Source: Straminergon stramineum (taxonomy: Eukaryota > Streptophyta > Bryopsida > Hypnales > Calliergonaceae). From it: 64,000 nucleotides of DNA. The position numbers were made by a program, and so were the translations under genes. Numbering within the stretch: the stretch's first letter is position 1; every line of letters starts with the position of its first letter. The DNA is taken from NCBI GenBank assembly GCA_963920665.1, contig OY987269.1, positions 498,501 through 562,500 of the forward strand, given 5' to 3'. The notes below the pieces were generated by a model. The model did not search any database and was not told the DNA's origin. It saw only the letters and a program-made list of their open reading frames with translations. Positions 56,833 through 64,000 of the stretch are shown here, piece by piece.

Positions 56833-59800
56833 ATCATTGGCATCCACAAGCCTCTTGGAGATTGTTCTTTACAACAATTTGTACCAAATCATATGCAAAA
56901 TTAAATCCTATTTTACAAGATCCTATATTAGTTATACATCCTTGCATTTATGCACGATATCTCGCTAGTGCTATCGGATTTTGCTCATGTCCAGCCAAAA
57001 TAATGAATGGTATCTTTGCACTCTATTTGCTGATGTGAAGAGAAAGCAAGGCCAAAATTTTTTATGCTTTCTTTCACATAACAAATGAGCTGATTACCCA
57101 GGAGAATGCAAAAAAAATTCTAAAAATTCTATTTTAAAATACCTATTCACTTCATCCCAGTTTTGCTTTCATATTGCTAAGCAATAGAAGCCTACTCGGG
57201 GTTCAGCACTTGGTGTCGCCCTCTTCGCTTTGGTCAAAAGAGCAGCTAAATCTTACAAAGAGCCAGTAGACAAAGTGTGTTGTTCGTAAAGTAAATATTG
57301 CATTTTTGTATTTCGGTTGGACCTGTAGAGCAAATAAAGTAATCTTTGGCCCACAATACCATGAGTGATGAGTGGAAACAACTTCAAATTTGGATCTTGA
57401 AATGCTGGTGTTTTTTTACTGTAGGCATATTGCTAGGATCGTAGTTCTTTTCTAGTCTACCTTACACTCATAAAAAGTGAGAATATTCCCATCATCAAAA
57501 TAAACTATTCATTATAGATAGTGGGGTTTGGAAAGGAATCAAAGAAGGGCTCAAAGTCCCCTTGTATACCAAAGAGGGATCCAAGCACTTTGTGAAAATC
57601 ATGGTAGATCCATCCTAGATCAAAATGATCACAAATTTTTGGTAGTGACTTTTGATTTTTAAGTGGCCACCTTTGGACTTCTTGAGATTTATCCATAATT
57701 AAATTTTTTGCAAGCCAAAATGGTTTTTGAGATAAATGGGTATCTAAAATGAATTATTGGATTTTGTTTTTTCCTTCACTTCTTCATTATGATTAAAAAA
57801 ACAATTTGACATCCAAGGAATTTAATTTTTATGAAGATCGAACAACTAGAAAACAAATTTACCCCAATTTGCCTTGGGAGAGCACAACATCGTTCTACTT
57901 TGGAGATTTGCATACTTTTTCCTAATACTATACTAAAATTTGAAGTCTTTAGATCTTTTTTGAAAGAAATATTTGATAAATGGGGCTAAAATGCCCTACA
58001 AGAGGCCACATTGTCAAAAGTCCAAATAAATCTTGAAAATATATTTTGCTCCACTTTACAAGTATGCTTTTTAAACAAATATTTTCCTTTGAATCCAAAC
58101 CTTTTACATGTAACCCTAATACTAGTCAAAAATAAGTTTTGACAATTACAAATTCAAAAACATAAATGAAATTTGATCAATAGTCCTTTTTTTAAAGTTG
58201 ATTTTTGGCAGTTTCAAGGGTATTTGCTAACTTTTTACTAACAAATCTACAACCTTTAATAATATTATAATGGATAACTAAGACAAATGCACATTCAATC
58301 TCTTGTTACTAAAAATCCCAAAACAGGTTAAGGAAAATTAGCCAAATGTTCATTTTTGGAAGAGCTTTTTGAATTTAATACTAAGGACATGACAAAATTA
58401 AGTAGCAACCGAGCAAAATTTATCCAGTTATAGGATTGTAGTCGTTATAGAATGTCAGCCAAGACTTTTGGAAGGAATCCTAACTCACACAATATTCAAT
58501 ATACAATTAGTGGTCATTCTGGTTATGAATAGATTAGGTCCAATTATGGCACTAGTGATCTTGGCTTCGTAAGATTAAATCTTACAATAACTTTTTGTTT
58601 TGTTTCATTAACCCCTAAACAACCAAGTTTTGTTTTTTGGCAACATAGAAATTTTGGGCAGGTATGTGTGACTAGAGATTTCCATGTTTTTAGCCTCAAA
58701 TTTAATATAAGGTGTAGACAAGGAATATCTTTCATGTGCGCTAAATTTCAAGACATTTTGAAATATGAGTCCAAAGCTATGGCCTAATATGTAGTTTGTT
58801 TCTCAACTCGGGCATTTGGGGAAGATCTAAAAAAATTGCTTTTTCCAAAAATAAAAATTTGAAATTGATATTCTAGATTTATATATACATAGAAAGCTTT
58901 GAATCATTCCATTTTGATCATTGAGTCCAAAGTTATGAGATGGTTTAGTTTGCAAGCAATTATGGATTTTCTACTCTAAAATAAACTTTGAAGTCCTTTA
59001 TTTAACTCAATTTTCAATATTTTTCAAAACAAAAAAATAATAAAGTAGATGTAGATTATTTATTATAACATTACAACCATTGGGATTCGCATTTTTCAAT
59101 TCCAGTATTAAGTTGTTAACAATTTAGTATTTCAAATCATTCTTTACATCTTTCTACTTACTATTTTTTTCCTACATGTTGCACAATTCCAAATGATCTT
59201 GAAATTTTCAAGCATATAGCCATCTTACTTTGAAGAATGAATCTAAAGAAGCACCACCATTTGGGACATTTTTTCTTAGAAATGTGACCTTGTGAAGTGC
59301 AACTGCCCAATTTTTCACAGGGCCAAAAAAAGGATTTTTGTCACTTCAAATGCTAATATCTTGCAATCTACAAGGTGAAAATTTCTGAATTTTTTTTCCA
59401 CATCTTCTACAACTAGAGTACTACAAGATCCTATAGTTACATGTGTCCAAAAATGATATTTTTCAAAAATTTGGCACTTGTATTAGAAATGAGAGTTTTT
59501 GAGAGTTTTTGGTGATAACTTAGTCAAGAAAATTTAGGGGTAAACTTCTTGCTTGGAGAGAGTTTTGATACAAGTTGCACTACTAGCATCTTTCAAATTG
59601 CACCTTAAAAAATTCATAACCAAATCAATGGATGTTATCCATTTGCACAACTAATTGCATCATTAGAAGATATTTGATAGCTTGAAGAGGCCACAAGTTA
59701 TTTTGAGTTCCCAAGGTGTGGGAACTCACCACATCAGCCATATGACATGGCACAAATACTGCCATGTTAGAAACTAATATTATTTTTAATTATTTTTTAA

Positions 59801-61189
59801 ATTCAATTTTAGGTTTATCAATACTTTTTAGAAATTTTGGAGAAAAATAATTTTTAATTTTTTTTCCCAAATATTCGTAAATTTAGTCCATTATGGGTTG
59901 GTTCTCAATTTTTGGCACCACAAGGAACAATGCAGGGAACAACCTTGAAACGGGCTCTTGAAGCCCTCAATTCTCCTCTAATGTTTTCTTTAGTAGGATT
60001 TTCTAGGAGGCTACATTTCTTCAATATAGAAAAGCATGCTTCCAATGCCATGCCCCAAATTTGATTGGATAGTTTCAAGTGTGGACCAAAGAGGAGTTTA
60101 GAATTGAGATAATATAGTTGTGTCTCTGAACCTAGTTGGCCCTTATGAAAACTATGGTAGAACCACCCATGACCAACCAAACCTATAGTCAATATATAGG
60201 TAATGGGAAATTCAACATAGAGATGATTGATAAATAACCAATAGTTTCTTGGTTTCCCACCATCTTCTATCCATCATTGTTATGACACATGTGCTTCAAA
60301 TTAAGAGCCAAATTAGTCTTTAGATGAGCAGTGTTAAGAAGAATCTATGTGTTGGAGATGGGTGCAAGACAACTTCTAGCTTTTAAAATTTATAACAATT
60401 TGAAATTAAGGAAAAAAAATTTGAAAATTTGACAACATCCATCATTTCTATCTCTCTACAGGACAAAAATTTAGAAATGCCTTTACTACTCCAGATCATT
60501 CACAAAATGCTTCAGTGGCTGGTAATGGGTGGTTCTACTCTAAGTCGTACAGTAATACTAACCCCTAAATGCCCAGGGCCTGTTTGGAGCTCCTGGAAAT
60601 TTGCTCTAAATTGAACAAAAAGTCAACATTTTCACAAGTTGTATCAATTTATTTTGAATTGTAACCATACAAAGTCAAACTAGACATGTTAGAGATCACA
60701 TAGGAAAAGAAAACATAACCATATCACTTATAGATTGAAAGATTATAATGTTTGATCATGAAGGTGTAAAAACTGTGAAAATTTTTCAATTCACTTTTTG
60801 CATGTCAACTCTAAAAATTTGGTCACTAAAAAAATATGAGGTTATAGGGCCTAGCATGCAAAACCCCATTCAATTTACGTTTTTTCAAAATCTATTCTAC
60901 AATGTTTTTAAATGAATTTCTAATGCGATTTTGCCTCCAAGATCTAGTGTATTTGAGGCTCATTTTCAAGAGCCCTCAACACTACGAGAAGTCAAGATTG
61001 CAATTGGTATCCTTGCACTAAATCTTCAATAGAAAAATCATAATCCTTTATTTTTCATATCAACTTTTTGATCCTAAAACTAGACTTCAAAAAGAATTCT
61101 CCAAAAATATAAACTAATAATAATAGCAATTTGGTTGGATTTTACTTAACTTCAAAGTTTTCAAAACACCAGAATCTGGTGCCTTGGGC
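56833..61189. other. AT-rich region without recognisable genes
   Basis: No coding sequence, RNA gene or TIR seen. Two minus-strand frames, 57505-57696 (LGWIYHDFHKVLGSLFG) and 59905-60192 (HGWFYHSFHKGQLGSE), are related to each other and probably mark decayed copies of one repeat. Confidence 0.4.
58830..59150. repeat. Degenerate AT-rich dispersed repeat, copy 1
   Basis: Shares order and wording (GAAAGCTTTGAATCATTC, AAAGTTATGA, TTTAACTCAATTTT, TTTTTCAAAACAAA) with 63080-63380. Confidence 0.45.
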
Positions 61190-61930
61190 ATTTAGGGGCT
61201 AATCCCCCCTTTCAGTTGGCTTCCGTCCTCCCTCCCTCCCTCCACTCCATCTTGAATTTCATCCAGGTCCCTGACCACTTGGCAGAGGCCGAGGTGTCAG
61301 GTCTGCCATGAAATCTCTTCGTTCGAGTTACGTTAAACCAATACCAACAAAAGCCTCCCCTTTTTCATTAATTGCACTTGACATCCAACATCAACCCTTG
61401 GGAATCTCCGTGTTAACTTCGCATCAGATGGCGCAATGCATTGAATCCCACGTCCTGGGGTCCTTGCTCGCTAGCTCGCTATAGCGATTCCATAATTGCC
61501 CATTGGGGATGTGGATTTGTCCTCCCGGCATGTGAGCTCTGCTTCGTCCTGGGGTGGCATCTGCCACTTACAAATTTACAATCAAACTTGGTTGGCTGGC
61601 TTGCTTGCATGGGTTGCTGCTCACTTGGGGTCGGGTCGGGCCGGGTCGGGCCGGGCAGGAATGTGCCCCTTCCCGGTCCAGTACACCAGCAAGGACAATG
61701 AGTTGATTTCCAGGCATGGCGAGGGAAGTCCATTCGGTCCTTGCAACTCAATAATGGGGGCAACGACAAGCTTGCATTCCAGGCACACAAGCTCTGCTGC
61801 TCTCTGGCCCTAGGGCTACAGGACAGGAGGGCAGGATAAGGAGAAAGCTGGAGCAGTGCGGCTCCGCTCGGGGAGACTGAGGGACGGATAGGAGCAGGGC
61901 ACAGTTCTTTTAATAGTGTGTAAGATTCCC
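61190..61930. other. GC-rich island
   Basis: It stands out from AT-rich surroundings. It has CCCTCCCTCCCTCC at about 61230 and repeated GGGTCGGGTCGGGCCGGG at 61629-61656. Overlapping open frames on both strands are probably due to high GC. It could be a promoter or first-exon remnant; nothing specific is recognised. Confidence 0.35.
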
Positions 61931-64000
61931 CGGGAAGAAGAAGATGAAGAAGAGCATAAGAATCAAATTACACTACACTAAAAACTCAATTTCGTCTCAT
62001 GGGCACGGAAATGTCCAGAGATTGCAAATAGGTTCAGGTAACTCCTAAAGGCTTAAAATCCTGGAATGAGTTTGTAAGAATCTCGAGAAAGTTCCTCTGA
62101 TGTCAAATTTTATTGTAATTTTTCAAAATAAAATTAGAAGGAATCTTGGAATGTACGGAGTACTAACTATCTAGGATTTGATTGTTTTTATTTCATCATT
62201 GTGTAAGAAAAGTAAATTGTGCCCTCTTAAACCACAAAATGTTCAAGACCGGGAAGCCAATAGAATACCTCCCAAACTTGCAATTAAATTTAACCTCTTG
62301 AGTTTTGTGGTGTTTGGGGCCTCAACACTTCTTCAAAATACTCTTATCCAAAGAAGACACTAGAATCTTCACCTTAAATTTTTCTTTAATAAACTAAATG
62401 AAAGAATCTTTTCATTTTAATTGTTCAAGCATATCCTTCATCATTTTTAGAAGGGATTGCAAGATAAATGTACCTAAACTTTAAAACCTTGTTTTTATGC
62501 AATTTAGTCCAAATATGAAAAAGTGGTTTGAGTGTACATGACAAAGAATTTAATAGGATAAAGCTCATATTTTAATCTTTAAAAAAAATATAAAGTAGAA
62601 GATGGTACATGATGATAAGAAAACCTTAATTGGTAATATCTCTGGCAAGAAATTGAGAATTGTAAATTCCAACAGTGAGAATACTCTAGTTATTCATATA
62701 CATCTCATATTTTTATTTATTTATTTGCAAATTCTCAAAGTTGAGTTCAAATAACATCATATGTTGTTTTTTGCCCTCATTGCTTATAAAATAAACTTAT
62801 CAAAACTTTCAATTCATTATTTGGAATAGAATGGTTCAAATGTTGTTTTTTACATAAAGCAATCTATACAATCAAATGAAACTAACTGATCTTTTTAAGA
62901 ATGAATTTTTAGTTGCTACTTTCACATTGATTTTTTTGTAATTATAATTAATGCACTATCAATCATAATGATGTAAAACAAATCTTCACATGTAGAGTAT
63001 ATTTAGGGGAAGCTATCCAATAAATTTCAACAAAAAATTCCCAAATGTAAAGTCAATAGACTCTATCCAAATTCTCAAAACATCCAAAATAGACTCTTAC
63101 ATCCTTTGGGGGGAAATTGTATTTTTCTCATTTAATATATATGAAAAGCTTTGATTCATTCATTTGAAAAGTTATGAAGAGTCTTATTTGTCGGCAATTG
63201 AAACATCTTTGTAAAAAAGAACATGTAGAATTTTTTTTTTTAACTCAATTTTTACAATTTTTCAAAACAAAGAGTCTTATATTGTAGATTACATACTACA
63301 ACAATCTTACGTTCAAGATTTGTTTGTTTCATTTTGTGTTTGAACTTTTGATTTTACTTTCCAAATATAATTTATTTCTCCAATAATTTCTTAAACAAGG
63401 AAAATCAATTTATTTTTGTTTTAGAATTTTCAATTCAAATATAAACTCCAAAGATAAAAACTGAAAAATTATGCATTGCACATGGCGCAAATTTGCATTT
63501 AATCCCCTCTTTCTAGAAGGATGATTAGATTGCATGCAATCTTGCTCTCTTGTTATTTACCCCCTACAAGTTGAATAAAAATTCAAATGCAATCTAGAAT
63601 TAAAAGCAAATTAAGGACTAGAGAAAGTGCAACTTTCATGACTTTTAAGAAAATTCTAGTACCAAAAAATAATTAATATGACTATAGCATAACTCAATAA
63701 CAGAGTTGTACAAAAATGGATGAACAATATCCGTTTATGGAGAAAACGGCGACTGCCATTCATAAGCCACTTTTTGAGTCCAGTCATCTTTAGGCTTTGG
63801 ACCACTATAGGCTAATTGAATCTGAGAAAGCAGACTTTAAATTTACATGGTACATTTGACTAGCCGTGGCAGCATGAGGATGAAGAAAGAATTCTTTTTA
63901 AAACTCTTGTAAACACAGAACCATATACAAGCTCTACTATCAAAACATATCCTGTTAGCCAATCCAGTTGAAAACGATCCCTGCAGTGTGTGGCTGGAAA
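61931..64000. other. AT-rich region without recognisable genes
   Basis: No credible coding sequence. Contains copy 2 of the dispersed AT-rich repeat (63080-63380). Confidence 0.4.

Noticed and set aside
61479..61790. Cys/Pro-rich frame on the minus strand of the GC island
   Set aside because: Overlapping frames on both strands are explained by GC content.
1..64000. RT, integrase, endogenous virus or host metabolic genes
   Set aside because: I looked for YxDD-type, HHCC and other catalytic signatures in the translated frames and saw none.

Overview
The window reads as land-plant nuclear DNA made almost entirely of nested, decayed transposable elements. Evidence for a plant: CACTA elements with 5'-CACTACAAGAAAA termini, GT-AG introns, TTTAGGG-type (CCCTAAA) telomere-like runs, and a Mutator-like transposase with a WRKY-GCM1-type zinc finger and a SWIM finger. 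The style of the transposase and gag-like proteins suggests a non-seed plant (moss, lycophyte, fern or similar); that is inference. I found no intact host gene, rRNA, tRNA, bacterial operon or CRISPR array.

Layout. (1) 1-15271 is CACTA element 1 (left end outside the window). It carries a fragment of a minus-strand TnpA-like gene (3760-3999) and a plus-strand tnp2 gene (5170-13921). Inside it sit a minus-strand gag-like element (copy A, to 2937), itself hit by a hAT-like element ending at 1153, and a second hAT-like element (6954-10635) that splits tnp2, has an 8-bp target duplication and is filled with GC-rich minisatellites. (2) 15272-17388 is flanking sequence of a gag-like host element, holding a 1.3-kb solo LTR with a perfect 5-bp duplication. 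(3) 17389-23241 is AT-rich noncoding sequence. (4) 23242-25214 is gag-like copy C, interrupted by (5) CACTA element 2, complete from TIR to TIR at 25215-41513. CACTA 2 has a minus-strand TnpA-like gene with an FCP1/NIF-type HAD phosphatase-like domain, a divergent tnp2 gene missing its core, and an inserted gag-like element (copy B, about 34870-38141). (6) 41514-42272 continues the host element of copy C.

(7) 43393-56642 is the most interesting part: a 13.25-kb Mutator-like element with imperfect TIRs built of GTGAGC sub-repeats and a candidate 10-bp target duplication. Besides its transposase (zinc finger, D-D-E residues, SWIM finger, on the plus strand) it carries two minus-strand genes. 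One looks like a ParB/sulfiredoxin-like domain followed by a beta-class N4/N6 amino-methyltransferase-like domain. The other is a basic-to-acidic protein ending in a SUMO-interacting-motif-like tail. Coupling of a ParB-methyltransferase protein with a plant MULE is the candidate undescribed system. All copies here carry premature stops, so this copy is a relic.

(8) 56643-64000 is AT-rich and largely featureless, with dispersed degenerate repeats and one GC-rich island at about 61190-61930. Across the window, premature stops in the element genes are mostly TAG, as expected if methylated CAG (CHG) sites decay to TAG.
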